64,000 bases of DNA from Siphonodentalium dalli (GCA_032622095.1 CP136066.1:191692816-191756815); one strand, 5' to 3'; shown: positions 19,781 to 32,667, counted from the stretch's first letter. Made by a program: numbers and translations. Notes: generated by a model from the sequence alone, not told the origin.

Positions 19781-19999
19781 ATGATGATGCAAGAAATATT
19801 CAATTTGTTATGCTTATCGCTGTACCAATTGATTGTTGGTAATCAACGGCGACAAAATGACCAACACGCCGAGAATGATTCATACCATGCTCATGATAAA
19901 CACTGGAATGTATGCATTCATACTGATGGTGACAATGGCCAAGATGACAGCGACTCGGACCAGTCCATCAGACGCCTTCCCGTCTATTCCATCATATAA
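19781..19999 (+). CDS. small ORF, possible secreted peptide (right copy)
   Basis: Mirror-image copy of the ORF at 18371-18589 with the same 72-residue protein. A hydrophobic N-terminus compatible with a signal peptide is followed by an acidic, His/Asn-rich chain. AATAAAGAG at about 20059 could serve as a polyadenylation signal. The two copies diverge outward from the hairpin units. Identity of the two proteins is expected from recent duplication and is not evidence of selection. No homologue is recognised; it may simply be an open frame by chance. Confidence 0.22.
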   Translation: MMMQEIFNLLCLSLYQLIVGNQRRQNDQHAENDSYHAHDKHWNVCIHTDGDNGQDDSDSDQSIRRLPVYSII

Positions 20000-20181
20000 T
20001 TGGAATATGTCCACAATGTTTTACTTGAAATAATTTGAATGTCATTGCTCTCACATAAATAATAAAGAGCGTTTATTCTTTACTTCTCTATCACGATGAT
20101 GTTATTGAGCATCGTGTATCGCTATTTCACCAGAGGTCACATGTCAGACATTGTACACGTATATACATACGTAACATCAGA

Positions 20182-20357
20182 GGAAGAGGGGAGAGGGAAA
20201 AAAGGAAATGAGCAAGAGGGGAGAGGGAAAAAGAGAAAACAGTGAGCAAGAGAAGAGGAGAAAAAGAGCAAGTGAGCAAGGGAAAAAGAGCAACTGAGCA
20301 AGAGGTGAGGAAAAAAGAGCACGTGAGCAAGGAAAAAAAGAGCAACTGAGCATATAG
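20182..20357 (-). repeat. polypurine minisatellite (right arm)
   Basis: Inverted copy of the pyrimidine tract at 18013-18188: AGAGGGGAGAGGGAAAAA and GAGCAAGTGAGC units. Confidence 0.8.
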
Positions 20358-20957
20358 AAGAGGATAATAATCACGCGAGTCAATGGATTATAAAAAGCAG
20401 CATTTTATAGATCGAAAAAGTGACACCGTGGATAAATTGACCTTATCACGTGATCATGTGATATTTACACACTTAAGCTCTGTATAAACAATACATATCG
20501 CATCTACAGCAGTCTACTTCATTGTGAATTAAGTCACTTTGGGTTATTTGACTATAAACCTGTTACACCACAGCATTAGGTTATTGTAATTTAATGAACA
20601 TTTTACACATCGTGATGGTTTTCAAAAATAGTACAACTTCATGTTGGTAATACACGAATGAAGAGCGTTTGATTCATAAGAAATTACTACACGAATGAAC
20701 TGAAATTTATATTTCACATCTTCCCAACAACAGATGCTGACATAGGCATTGTGTTATACTCGCCCTAATTGGTGATCCATAGACACCTACGCTGTATGAT
20801 ACTTTCTATGTATTACACTGTATTTCAATGGAACCAAGGTCTTAGGATAAATTATTCATCACGTTGTTAAGTTAATCGCACATCACGCTCATAATACACA
20901 ACCATTGTACATTTTATAGGCATCATCACCATCGTAATCATTATCAACACCCTTGTA
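20358..20957. other. non-coding stretch, nothing recognised (right arm)
   Basis: Inverted copy of 17413-18012. No gene or structured element supported. Confidence 0.4.
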
Positions 20958-21049
20958 ATCCACACACAAACACACACCCTCCCTCACACACCCCACCCAC
21001 ACTCACACACACACAGATACACGCACAGACGACGGGTTATATATATATA

Positions 21050-22369
21050 CTAGAAGGTGACCCGACTTCGTCCGGGCTTTGACCTTGAATTGTCCATTTT
21101 GAAGGCCAAGGTCAGGTGGGGTCACGATTTGACCCGTCCAAAACACTGCCCGAACAAAAGTACCCGACAAAAGTACCCGTCGAAATCCATGCGGTTTTAC
21201 CCGATTTGACCTTGAATTGATCATATTGAAGGTCAAGGTCAGTTCGGGGTCACGATTTGACCCGTCCAAAACACTCAGTGGACAAAAGTAACCCTATGTA
21301 TCAAATTTCGTGGAAATCCTATCAAAATTCGCGATTTGACCTTGAATTGACCCGATTTCAAGGTCAAGGTATTGTCGCACGGGCAAATCAATAGGCTTAT
21401 GAGACTCCCCATACGAAAGTATCCCTAGACACTAATTTTCATCAAAATCCCGTGATATTCTTGCGTTTGACCTTGAAATGACCCGATTTCAAGGTCAAGG
21501 TTATGTCGCACGGGCAAATTAATAGGCATATGTCACTCCCCGGCCGAAAATACCCCCACTTACCAAGTTTCATCGAAATCGGCTCGGCCGTTTTCGAGTC
21601 CATCGATTACAGACAGACAGACAGACACACACACAGATCTTCCAAAATATATAATAGACTAGAAGGTGACCCGACTTCGTCCGGGCTATTCAAAAACCAA
21701 ATTTCAAGTCGATTGCTCCACCCGTTTCCGAGATCTGGTCTGCGCATGCGCGAAGCTGGCGTCGCACGGGCTCGGCGACCCGATAAAATTCGTATCCGGG
21801 CGATAGCTCCACCCGTTTCCGAGATATATAGCCCAATGTCATTTGCGGATACCTCGGCCGGTGATGAGTTAACGCGACATCGGCCGGATAAGAGTTAACG
21901 CGATCACGTCACGATATGTTGATGGCGTAATATATTTACGCAATGTTTTTCGATGAGCGAAGCATGGTCCTGCGTTCTTCCCGATAATTAAGGTAGAAAC
22001 TTTAAACGTACACAGGCGTGTGATGTGATGCATCATTGGAAAGATGAAGCGCCACAGATTCTAACCGTGCAAATTATATGACTGGCAATTTATTATTCGC
22101 GCTATATCGAATCGATTTGTGAGCACCGAACTGAAATATATTAGCGCAAAACGGCATAAAAACAGATTTGACCTCGGCACGTGAAAAGTTGACCTCGGAT
22201 CTGAAAATCAATAGGCCTATGTTACTCCTGACCCGAAAATACCCCCACATACCAAGTTTCATCGAAATCGGCTGGGCCATTTTCGAGTCCATCGATTACA
22301 CACAGACAGATACACACACACACACACACACACACACAGATCTTTCAAAATATATAATAGATATATAGA
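21050..22369 (-). mobile_element. head-to-tail array of two Helitron-like copies (right arm)
   Basis: Inverted copy of 16001-17319, with copies at 21050-21658 and 21659-22369. The exact junction between TCTA and CTAG is retained. A base change at about 22268 (CCGATTTC in the sense of the element, against CGGATTTC in the left arm) shows that the arms have diverged slightly. Confidence 0.7.
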
Positions 22370-22400
22370 CTAGGGGGTTGCCCGTCACAAAATGACGGGT
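22370..22400 (-). mobile_element. 3' end of second Helitron-like family (right arm)
   Basis: Mirror copy of the hairpin plus CTAG end at 15971-16000: CTAGGGGGTTGCCCGTCACAAA at 22370 onward. Confidence 0.6.
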
Positions 22401-22429
22401 ATATAAATGTTCATTGTTATTTTCTAGTG

Positions 22430-23198
22430 TCCGCATTCACGGACACATGGAATGGTCATGCTTTTTTGTTACTGGATGCGGATTGGAGCACTTTACTTCA
22501 CTAAAAACTGTATATTTCTACACACCCAGTCAACATATGTGCATGCACATATCGAACGAAACAAAATCAGCATATTATTTAAATATTACTATACACCAAT
22601 AGAAACATACTCAATTCAGGAGCCTTTATTCTGGAGCTTGCGGCACATTTTGAACGGACCCCCTTTGGAATCTGTATTCAGCATGCCGCCTAATGATCAC
22701 ATGTGCACGCCTGCACTGCGCTGCCCATTTGTATGAACACTTTATTTCAATAAAATTGTATTTTTACCCATATCTCCCCAACCCATGTATATGCATGTAC
22801 ATATGGAACGCATCAATCAAGATATTTTACTTTATCTATACTGAAACAGGTTCAATTCGGGAGCCTTTATTTAGCGGGGGTGGGCCCACAGTCCCTTTCT
22901 GCGCTTCGCGAACACTATATGATATTAAACTGCGTGCACTTCGTTCACACATATAGGGAGTTTGCAGCACATTTTGAACGGACCCCCTTTGAAACCTATA
23001 TTCAGCATGCAGCCTAATGATCACACGCCCTGCACTGCGCGGCCCATTTGTATGAACACTTTATTTCAATAAAACTGTATTTTTACCCCCATCCCCATCT
23101 CACCAACCCATGTATATGCATGCACATATGGAACGCAACAATCAAGATATTTTACTTTATCTATAGTAACTGAAACAGGCTCAATTCGGAACCTTTAT
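22430..23198 (-). repeat. three related tandem units (right arm)
   Basis: Inverted copy of 15172-15940, with the same three units and the same truncations, so these arose before the arms were duplicated. Confidence 0.7.
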
Positions 23199-23213
23199 TT
23201 CACGAAATCCATC

Positions 23214-23639
23214 GTGACGGAATTACAAAAAAATCGAGTCAATCAAGTTTGAGCTTTCATTTGCTTGCATTTTGTCAGAGATTAGTCAATGTAGTTTGTA
23301 CACTGGAAACCTTGGCATCTCTTCTTTGAACACTATGTACAGTGGGTCATATCGCATTGCCAGTGTTCTACTCAGAGTGGGTTGAAACTCTGTGACGGAA
23401 TTACACAGAAGTGACCTCGGTTTTCCACTACCCGCAAGTGATCGTATATATTATCTGCAAACTCTGATGACTAGAGAATAAATTGTCAACCTGGTGATTT
23501 ATATGGACATACTACCTATATAATTTTACCCATCATAGAATGAGTTACCATGTCCCCACTTTGTTATTGCGGTCACATTGCCGTGACGGAATTACATTCT
23601 TGAACGTGACGGAATTACACAACGTTGTAATTCCGTCAC
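23214..23639. repeat. five copies of GTAATTCCGTCAC motif (right arm)
   Basis: Mirror image of 14731-15156. All five 13-bp copies are unchanged. Confidence 0.75.
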
Positions 23640-24304
23640 GAACACTATATATGGCATTTTAAAGAATGTTTCCGTACATGTAATTCTAAACCTGATGTCC
23701 CAAATCAATGCGTTTATTCGTTGGATATATTATTTATTGGTAATTCAGATATTGTTGGAAGATTCTGTCATATTATAGGCTATCATTGGTAGAAAGATAA
23801 ATCACACCTCGGCAGGTGTATGTAGGCAGTTGAAAACTCGCACAGAGAAACAAATACGGCTGAATTCTGGTCTCAGGTCTAGACCACCCTAATAATCACG
23901 GTGTTCCATGTCAGGACTTGGTTTCGCGAAACCACCTGGTCACAAGCTGGGATCGGCGCATTGTTGTACAATCAACGACAATCAATGACAATCTATGGAC
24001 AAAAGCGTGCTGAGCGCTGCATCGAGATTGGTGTGATGGTGTCTCCAAACCTGAGCACGTGAAAGCGGCTTATATCCGTGTTGTATAGCGGTATCTGTAT
24101 GCCGTCGCCGTTCGACAGGGATCACGGGGCAGGGGTGGTGCGGATTTCTCACCCCCTATGCGGATGTCACGACGTTGTCAGTTTTACGGGTGGAGGAAAG
24201 TCTACGCAGAGAGTAAATTTCACCGAGGAACACTCCGCTGTGTGTAGAAATACCGACCCCGGAATGGGACCGACAAACTTGCCCAGATACACGAATAAGA
24301 TTAT

Positions 24305-24420
24305 CCTCACTTAGAGTGGATCGCGAAACCGCGCTTTCGAACAAGCTTCGTCAGCGCTAGATGGCAAATGGCGGGGTAATGTCCCCCGAGCATTCTACCG
24401 ACGGGACCACCGGCGTCCTT
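24305..24420 (-). repeat. tRNA-like SINE head (right arm)
   Basis: Inverted copy of 13951-14065 with small differences (GTAATGTCCCCCGAGC here, against GCTCGGGGGGCATTAC in the left arm). A-box- and B-box-like words are retained. Confidence 0.4.
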
Positions 24421-25938
24421 TACAATCAATGTATAGTGTAAAATATTGTTTGTTCAGATCAAGAACCAACTATATATTGTTCAACTTTGCGTCAAAATAT
24501 TACACATAAATTACATTCAGCTCTTGAAAACATTTTGAACCATTATTATAGGGGATATCAGGTGGGAATTTCCAACAACTAGAAATAGTGAGGTACTTGC
24601 TGGAAATTTTCAACAATTCATTGGGGTGAGGGGGTGACATGTGCAACGTAATTTCGCGGTCTTGGGAATTTGCAATAAGTTGAAAATTTAGAAAGATTCT
24701 AAATAACTATCGCCGTGATTGAAAATGTACACAACGGGGGGGGGGGGGGGGGGGGTGTGGGTTCATGGGGGTATCGGAAAAAATCCACATGGGTGCGTTG
24801 TATCACACTTCCGATAGGAGTAGCAGATATTTCCATAGCCATGTAATTTGTTTCCAAATCCATGTTTAAAGATAAATTATGACAAATAAACCAAGTTGAA
24901 ATGTCAAGGCTTAAGAAACTGGACCAAATAATCATTAATCAAGAGCAGGGGTCCCATGCATTTTATTTAATTTAATTCAATTTAATCGGACATTTCCTTA
25001 TTTTGAACCACAATTTTTCGTTCTGACTTAAAAATATAATTTTGAGAGTTTTTGCTGTTATATTGTATATCCAGTCCAGCAATAATTTATTCTCAAATGA
25101 TGAATTAGTACTATCAAAACTAGCTCAGACCTCAATTCATTTCAGAAACACGGAACGAAAGACACCCGCATCCAATGCGTATTACGTTCCGATTGCAAAA
25201 CTACTATCATTCCCTATTTATCCGTGTCAACCAAACCCATCGATAACATATTAGAAATAATAGCACGAAAATCTGACTTAATCCATCTAACGGTAATATG
25301 CTTTCAAACACGGCAAGGGTGTTATAAATAAAACTCCGCTGTAAAGCCAGATAAACGCACGCATGATTACAATTAAATTACCAATCTGTATCGTTACTGC
25401 GAAAACAGAAATTGGTATTCTCGTCTCAGGTTCAAGTCTCGGTTTATACAAAAATCTCAGACCAGGGGGGGTACTAGGTCTCAGTTGTAGACTATTACCT
25501 ATAACACACATAATTATCGATTATATTACATTTTGTCCAGTTCATATATAATTATAATCTTTCTTCTACACGGCATATCAATAAAACACAATTCCTATTT
25601 GGTTAACATAAAGATAAATGCTTCCAAAAAATACATATGTTTCTGTTACCAGAACGTGTACGTTACCACATGGTTCGAATTATGAACAGACCGACACAGG
25701 CTTGAATGACAATAAGAAGGCAAACCTTGGTTTACGTAAACCTGAGTTTCAAAAAGACGAGAATACGGACCAGTGCTGACCAATAATCCCAGCTTACTCG
25801 CCTCGATGCTGGGTAACACATGGCGATCACCGTGGTTTCGGCCTGGTCTAGACTATGGTTTACATGAAACCCTGGTCTAGACCAGGGACCAGAATTCGGC
25901 CGATAAGGTTTCCTTCCCTTTGTGTGGTTCATATTTGT
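24421..25938. other. non-coding stretch, palindrome right arm
   Basis: Inverted copy of 12563-13950 plus the sequence flanking the LINE insertion point. It contains the empty LINE target at about 25816-25828 and a run of 20 G at 24736-24755. No gene recognised. Confidence 0.5.
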
Positions 25939-26016
25939 TTAACTGGTCCCGTACCTGCTTTGCCATTTACGACGAGCTGATTCACTATGCGCATTTCCGA
26001 CTGAGCCACCAAGGCG
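25939..26016 (-). repeat. tRNA-like SINE head (right arm)
   Basis: Inverted copy of 5928-6005, including the CCGACTGAGCCACCAAGGC A-box region. Confidence 0.4.
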
Positions 26017-26087
26017 ACCATAAAAAACAAAATACAACAATGCACATGGAATGAATATTTCTTCTGGAAATGTGTTATATATAGCAA

Positions 26088-27651
26088 CTAGCAGGTGGGC
26101 CCGACTTCGTCCGGGCTATTCGTCCGGGCTATATAGGGATTTCTTTGTCTGAAACATGACTATATGAGCGTATATGAGCAAGACATGGTTATATGCGAAA
26201 TTGGACCCGATTTGACCTTGAATTGACCATTTTGAAGGTCAATGTCAGGTCGGGTCACGATTTTACCCGTCCGAAACACTCCCCGGACAAAAGTATCCAT
26301 AGGTATCAAATTTCGTCGAAATCCGTCCGGCAGGTTTCCCGGCCATAGCTAACAAACAGACAACAGACAGAAGTCCCAAAATATATATTAGACTAGCAGG
26401 TGGATCCGACTTCGTCCGGGCTGTTTCCCCTCTGCTTTTCGGCGAATTGCGCGATTTGACCTTGAATTGTCCATTTTGAAGGTCAAGGTCAGGTGGGGTC
26501 ACGATTTGACCCGTCCAAAACACTGCCTGGACAAAAGTTCCCGTCAAAAATACCCGTCGAAATGCATCCGGTTTTACCCGATTTGACATCGAATTGATCA
26601 TTTTGAAGGTCAAGGTCAGGTCGGGGTCACGACTCGACTTGTCCAAAACACTCAGTAACCCCACGTATCAAATTTCGTCGAAATCCCATCAAAATTCGCG
26701 ATTTGACCTTGAATTGACCCAATTTCAAGGCCAAGGTCAGGTCGCACGGGCAAACGATTAGGCTTACGACACTCCCCATACGAATGTATCCCCAGACACC
26801 AATGTTCATCGAAATCCCGTGATACTCGGGCGTTTGACCTTGAAATGACCCAATTTCAAGGTCAAGGTCACGTCGCACGGGCAAATTAACAGGCCCATGC
26901 CACTCCACGTCCGAAAGCACCCCCACGTACCAAGTTTCATCGAAATCGGCTCGGCCGTTTTCGAGTCCATCGCGAACAGACAGACAGACAGACACACACA
27001 CACAGATCTTCCAAAATATAAAATAGACTAGCTGGTGGACTGTTTTCCCTCTGCTTTTCGGCGAATTGCGCGATTTGACCTTGAATTGTCTATTTTGAAG
27101 GTCAAGTTCAGGTGGGGTCACGATTTGACCCGTCCAAAACACTGCCCGGACAAAAGTACCCGACAAAAGTACCCGTCGAAATCCATCCGGTTTTACCCGA
27201 TTTGACCTCGAATTGATAATTTTGAAGGGTCAAGGTCAGGTTGGGGTCACGATTTGACCCGTCCAAAACACTCAGTGGACAAAAGTAACCCTACGTATCA
27301 AATTTCGTCGAAATCCCATCAAAATTGGCGATTTGACATTGAATTGACCCGATTTCAAGGTCAAGGTCACGTCGCACGGGCAAACGAATAGCATTACGAC
27401 ACTCCGCACACGAAAGTATCCATAGACACTAATTTTCATCGAAATCCCGTGATACTCGGGCGTTTGACCTTGAAATGACCCGATTTCAAGGTCACGTCGC
27501 ACGGGCAAATTAATAGGCATATGCAACTCCCCGGTCGAAAGTACCCCCACATACCAAGTTTCATCGAAATCGGCTCGGCCGTTTTCGAGTCCATCGCGAA
27601 CAGACAGACACACACACACACACAGACATATTTCCCAAAATATATAATAGA
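26088..27651 (-). mobile_element. head-to-tail array of three Helitron-like copies (right arm)
   Basis: Inverted copy of 4293-5856, with copies at about 26088-26392, 26393-27027 and 27028-27651. All junctions keep CTAG abutting TCTA. Single-base differences from the left arm are visible, for example GACCCGATTTC at 27478 against the left-arm counterpart near 4448. Confidence 0.7.
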
Positions 27652-27863
27652 CAAAATATATATGAGATTGCAATGCAATTGTTAGCCTAAATATTTGATA
27701 GAATCAAATTAAATAAAAACTTAGGAATATATGCCCATTATTGTTTCATTCGAAGTGGCAATAATGGTGCATGGTTATATTGGTGGTCATAGGTGAAAAT
27801 CAATCCAAGAGCAATTGTGTGAAAAGCATATAGATAATATCTGATGTAGTTTATAATGTTCAA

Positions 27864-28322
27864 ATGGTCGAAGGCCGGACACAGAAGGTTGTACATTATG
27901 AGAGAATAACACCATTTAGGGGGGTTTACAATTCAGTTAGAAATAGAAACAATAACTTAGCAGCCAAAAGGACAAATAGTATGGGACAAGATAATGGGAT
28001 TATACCTGACCATCGTCAGAACTCATATGTATCACACCATGGGACTTATCAAGCTATGGAGATTGAAAATGATTCCCATAACGATGAATCACCTGAAGCA
28101 GAGGTAAGTTCTGAGTCCTCTAGTGGTGATGAAGGTGAATCTCTGGGGTTACAGCCTCAAGCTCTGGCAACACAACTCCCCCAGTCTGACACGTTGCCCA
28201 ATATCAGCCCTCGGTTGGATGAGGTAGTTGAGCCAACGGACGGTTGGAGATCACAGAGAACACGTACTGGCAGACTGACTAGGAAGCCGGCTCATTTGGA
28301 ATCCTATCAGGTTTTCGATTAG
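27864..28322 (+). pseudogene. Ty3/Gypsy Pol C-terminal fragment (right copy)
   Basis: Mirror copy of 3622-4080 and identical in translation. It starts at the end of an integrase C-terminal domain (KVVHYERITPFRG) and runs through an acidic tail to a basic C-terminus. No catalytic domain remains on either side. It is a retroelement remnant carried along when the arm was duplicated. Confidence 0.55.
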
Positions 28323-28520
28323 GAAGTTCTTGTAATAACTCTTGATATACTGATTTAACAATCTGTCATACTGTTATTGTTAGTAGCATAATTATGATAA
28401 AATAATTTTAATTTGTATAGATTGGTGTCAAACAAGAAAAGTAATAATTATTATTATTATGACAATATGTACAGTTGGAGACTTTTAAATTGTAAAGTTT
28501 TTCTGTGTCATAGGACGAGC

Positions 28521-30890
28521 ACTGGTGCTCAACTGCTCCTATGAGATAACTTCTTAGCAGTTTTATGTGCCATTTCGTTTCGATTAGGTTCCGCAGCGAT
28601 ACCGATTTTTTATTGTTTTTTATAAGTTGAAAAGAGCGTCAAAGTGATATTATGGCGAAAAGGTGAGTTCCCGACCATTCAACCAATCGTTGGAAACCCC
28701 GTAATGAAATTGCCATGTGGATAGATGGTTTATGATTACCTTTATACGTTATTTCTGACATTTAACTGTATATCCATGTTAATCCAATGGGGAACTATCG
28801 AGTCATTTTGCTTCCGAACCATTCAGTATAATAAATTGAAACTGTCGGAAAATCTTCCTCAGGTAGCCCTAATTGTACATACACACAAACAGTATTCTCT
28901 CGTGTTCGCTTCCTTGTATAAAATGGCCTGTAAATTCACTCCAAAATGTTCCATTTCTTAGCCGACTTTCGGTTTCTGATCACTTCTTAGTGGTTCCATT
29001 TCTCAGCTGATTCACAAACTATCTATTGCTATTCTACAGCCCAATTCGTGTCACATTAAGGCGCTAGTTACTTTGTATGATTTCCTACGACTACTAGGAT
29101 CTTCAGCAATATCCCACGTAACATTTGATACATATATGAGCCGACATTCCAGGTCTAGTTGTCAATTAAATTGCGATTACATATGTGATGGTTATGTATA
29201 TTAACCGGTAATGAGGACACTTGCAATTTGTTTTAAATAATTGGCTTATAATGGGCGTATAATGTAGTGAAATCGTATCTTGCATCGTGTCGTTTATTTA
29301 TAGATTCATTCATATTTATATAAAAGCCGGATCCATGACAAATTTTATGATAATCAAACTAAAGGTACGACCTGTAGTCCGTGCTAAAAGATTTAGTCAT
29401 ACAAAGAGTACAATCCAAGATGGCTGCTGGTGGCCATGTTTTTTGGCAGAATGAGCCCCAAATGTCTCTTTCCCATCTACATTCCAATTTCAACAGCCAT
29501 GAAAAATTTCATGATGATCAGACTAAAGGTACGACCTGTAGCCCTTGCTAAAGGATTTAGTCATACAAAGAGTAAAATCCAATATGGCTGCTGGCGGCCA
29601 TGTTTTTGGACCGAATGACCCCAAAATTACTCGTCCCCATCTACTTGTCAATATTAACATCCATGACAAATTTCATGATGATCAGACGACCAGTACGACC
29701 TGTAGCCGGTGCTAATGGATTGATTTTTGAAATCAAAGATGGCCGCTGGCGGCCATGTTTTTTATCTGAATTACCCCAAAATGACGCTTTCCCATCTACA
29801 TGTCATTATTAACATCCATGACAAATGTTATGATGATCAGACTAAAGGTACGACCTGTAGCCCGTGCTAAAGGATTTAGTCATACAAAGAGTAAAATCCA
29901 AGATGGCTGCTGGCGGCCATGTTTTTGGGCCGAATGACCCCAAAATTATTCGTTCCCATTTACTTGTCAATATTAACATCCATGACAAATTTCATGATGA
30001 TCAGACGAACAGTACGACCTGTAGCCGGTGCTAATGGATTGGATTTTGAAATCAAAGATGGCGCTGGTGGCCTTGTTTTGTCTAAATGACCCCAAAATGA
30101 CTCGTTCCCATCTACATGTCATTATTAACATTCATGACAAATTTCATGATGATCAGACTACAGGTACGACCTGTAGCCCGTGCTAAAGGATCTAGTCATG
30201 CAAAGAGTAAAATCTAAGATGGCTGCTGGCAGCCATGTTTTTTTGTTTTTTGGCCGAATGACCTCAAAATGACTCGTTCCCATCTATATGTCATTGTTAA
30301 CATCCATGACAAATTTTATGATGATCAGACTAAAGGTACGACCTGTAACCCGTGCTAAAGGATTTAGTCATGAAATCACTAAGACGCGGACCGTACCTGA
30401 TTTCCAGATCTAAGATGTGGAACCATGGATACTAAGAAGTGAAACCCACGTGTTAGCCCGAAAATTGTCTATATAGCATATATCCTTGTAACATCTGACA
30501 ACATAACACCCATAAATCATTACTTGACGTTCTTGTGTAGTATTATTTCACATGGCGTGGTCGCGAAACTATTTTATCTTAGAAAAAATAACGATTTTGT
30601 CAGTCAACTGCGCAAAATGGTGCGAATTTTTGGTGATCAATGTTTCTTTTAGTGTAAACAAATATATTTGTCATACCAATTTCAGTACATTAGCGTTTAG
30701 TGTTAACCATAGCTAATAACTGCGAACGGCAGCCGGTCAAATTGTGATATATTGTGATAAAACTTACCATTTTTTGGACAACACCCTCCATTTTTCTCAA
30801 AAATCGACTATGACTGTCAACAAAAATCAGCTAAGAAATGTCACATACAACTGCTAAGAAGTGATCTCATAGGAGCAGTTGAGCACCAGT
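28521..30890. mobile_element. non-autonomous DNA transposon with ~56-bp TIRs (right arm)
   Basis: Inverted copy of 1054-3423 with the same ends and flanking GCTCGT-type duplication (read on the minus strand). No transposase. Confidence 0.65.
29332..30371. repeat. tandem array, ~160-170 bp unit (right arm)
   Basis: Inverted copy of 1573-2612 with the same unit number and order; minor substitutions only. Confidence 0.85.
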
Positions 30891-31229
30891 AACGAGCATA
30901 TAATTCGGTGACATTGTATATAAGTTAACTAACAGAGCAGTTGTCAAGATTTCCAGGTTCTAGTATGGTTTTGATGTCCGAACATGTGGACATGCTCTTG
31001 TTGAGGCATGGAGGAATGTAATGAACGACGAAAGGCTGATGAATGGTTTACACATCTGCGGATTGGAGTTGGCCTCTTGGGTCGACAGGAAGTTGGGCGA
31101 GACGGACGAAGAGCGAGTTGAACGGACAGAGATTTGCGGGAACGTGAGAGAGGGAAGAAAGGACGAGGAAAAGAGATACGATAGTGTGCGAAAGACAGAA
31201 GGGATCTAGGTGAGTTAAAGAGTATATTA

Positions 31230-31570
31230 GATGGCCATTACACACATACACCTCACCCATGACAATATAACCACACTTTGGTTTAGTCATGAGTCAACCA
31301 TTGAGGTACACCAGATATACTCCACACTTCACTCATGGCCATATAGTCGTACATTCGTGATCATGTATACAGTCACTTCTTGTATACATATTCGGCCTAA
31401 CATTGGCCATACAATCACTCCCTATATATCTATTTGCCACATTTAAGGCAATATATCCACTCACAATATACATATACACTGTAACCATAACCATATAGTA
31501 ACTCCTGGTATACATATACGCCTCACCAATGGCCATCCAACCCTTGTATACATACATATATACTTTCCAA
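31230..31570. repeat. degenerate tandem repeat, ~60-70 bp
   Basis: Recurring words ATGGCCAT, ATATAGTC/ATATAACC, CACTCC and TGTATACATAT with CCTCACC occur at roughly regular steps. The array is strongly diverged and its unit length is only approximate. The short ORFs here follow the repeat and are not called. Confidence 0.5.
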
Positions 31571-32432
31571 CTAAGCTAACTTGTGCCCCCATCCCTTTTG
31601 ATTAACTCGTATCATATTTTCAGAATCGATATACTAATTTCATTGGAACATTTATCAACTATATATATAGATGGGTCAACACCGACTATGAGAGGCCACT
31701 TCAACTGTCGGAGCAGACATTTAGTGTATTAATGTGTGCCCGGTGCCCAGATGTTCACAATACAAAACAGGACATAAATTGTATACGAGAATAACAGCAG
31801 AACACCAGCAGAGTATCAAAAGCGAGAAAAAGAGGGCACTTGGTAGAGGACATTATAGAGTTCAAGTGATCGAAGGGGGTTTGTCAAACATACGCAGAAG
31901 ACGAGTCACTGAACAGAAATATATAGCTATGTTCAGTAGCTTTCAAACGTGACTTAATATGGACACCGGCCATATGTCATCGTGGCTCTAATTCAGTTTT
32001 CTCCTCCAAATTTACGCGGGAAATTAAACGCGAAAGTTGTTTACCGAATCTCTAACGTCAACGTACGTACGTCTGTGCAACTGAACTGAATGCTTTGTTT
32101 TTGTGTTTCATTGCAACTAGATCTGTCATCAAATGAAGACTATATATATATTAGTCGTAAGCTTGATATTTAAAGATTTAATAGGTCTCAAAGGTGTTAC
32201 TGCAATCACAGCTATCTATCATAAACCAAAACGGCTAATCATATTATAGTAGTCTTGGAGGTAGCCGTATAGGTCTTGACAATTGTATAATAATTATTAG
32301 AGATAATAACAACTTTTAGACCTATCATGAGTAATTCCACAAGCTTTCGGTTTTACAACATTCGTCGGGTGGTAGATAAGAGAACAATGAAATATAGAAG
32401 AAGAAAGTTACAGTTCACGACGTGTATATATA
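31571..32432. other. non-coding stretch, nothing recognised
   Basis: AT-rich, without supported genes or structured repeats. A 72-codon open frame at 31734-31952 has no recognisable motif. Confidence 0.4.
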
Positions 32433-32589
32433 CAATCAACATCGTTTTCGCTGCATCTGTCGGCTTATAGGAGTGTCTGATGCCGAATTACATACTGTAT
32501 AAATTCGCGAAGAGATATTATACTAAGTATGTAGTTCGGCATCAGACACTTTTATACTCGGACAGATGCATCGCAATCGACGTTGATTG
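32433..32589. mobile_element. short inverted-repeat element (MITE-like)
   Basis: Arms of about 65 bp run inward from CAATCAACATCG (32433) and GTTGATTG (32589), sharing GCATCTGTC, AGTGTCTGATGCCGAA and TACATACT. The loop is about 25 bp. No coding sequence; the target duplication is unclear. It lies just 3' of the decayed Gypsy element. Confidence 0.55.
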
Positions 32590-32667
32590 CTTATAATTAC
32601 GACAATCCGCATATATGTTGATGATTAAACTAGTATCACATCCTCCAGGTATTGAAATTTATGCTAT

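Larger units (their letters stand above)
19209..31205 (-). repeat. right arm of giant palindrome
   Basis: This is the inverted copy of 739-19162 without the 6.4 kb retrotransposon. The empty site is at about 25816-25828, where the sequence corresponding to the two sides of the insertion is joined by only three extra bases. The arm ends at 31205, just after the stretch matching 739-760. The arms are not perfectly identical, which argues against one read simply being copied twice. A collapsed or haplotype-joined assembly cannot be excluded from sequence alone. Confidence 0.95.

Noticed and set aside
18567-19803. Four 81-91 codon ORFs in alternating orientation around the centre
   Set aside because: They lie entirely in the hairpin units, one per arm, with no family similarity or polyadenylation context of their own.
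739-31205. One giant DNA transposon with 12-kb terminal inverted repeats
   Set aside because: No target duplication at 739/31205, gradual loss of similarity at the outer edges, and no transposase; a palindromic duplication fits better.
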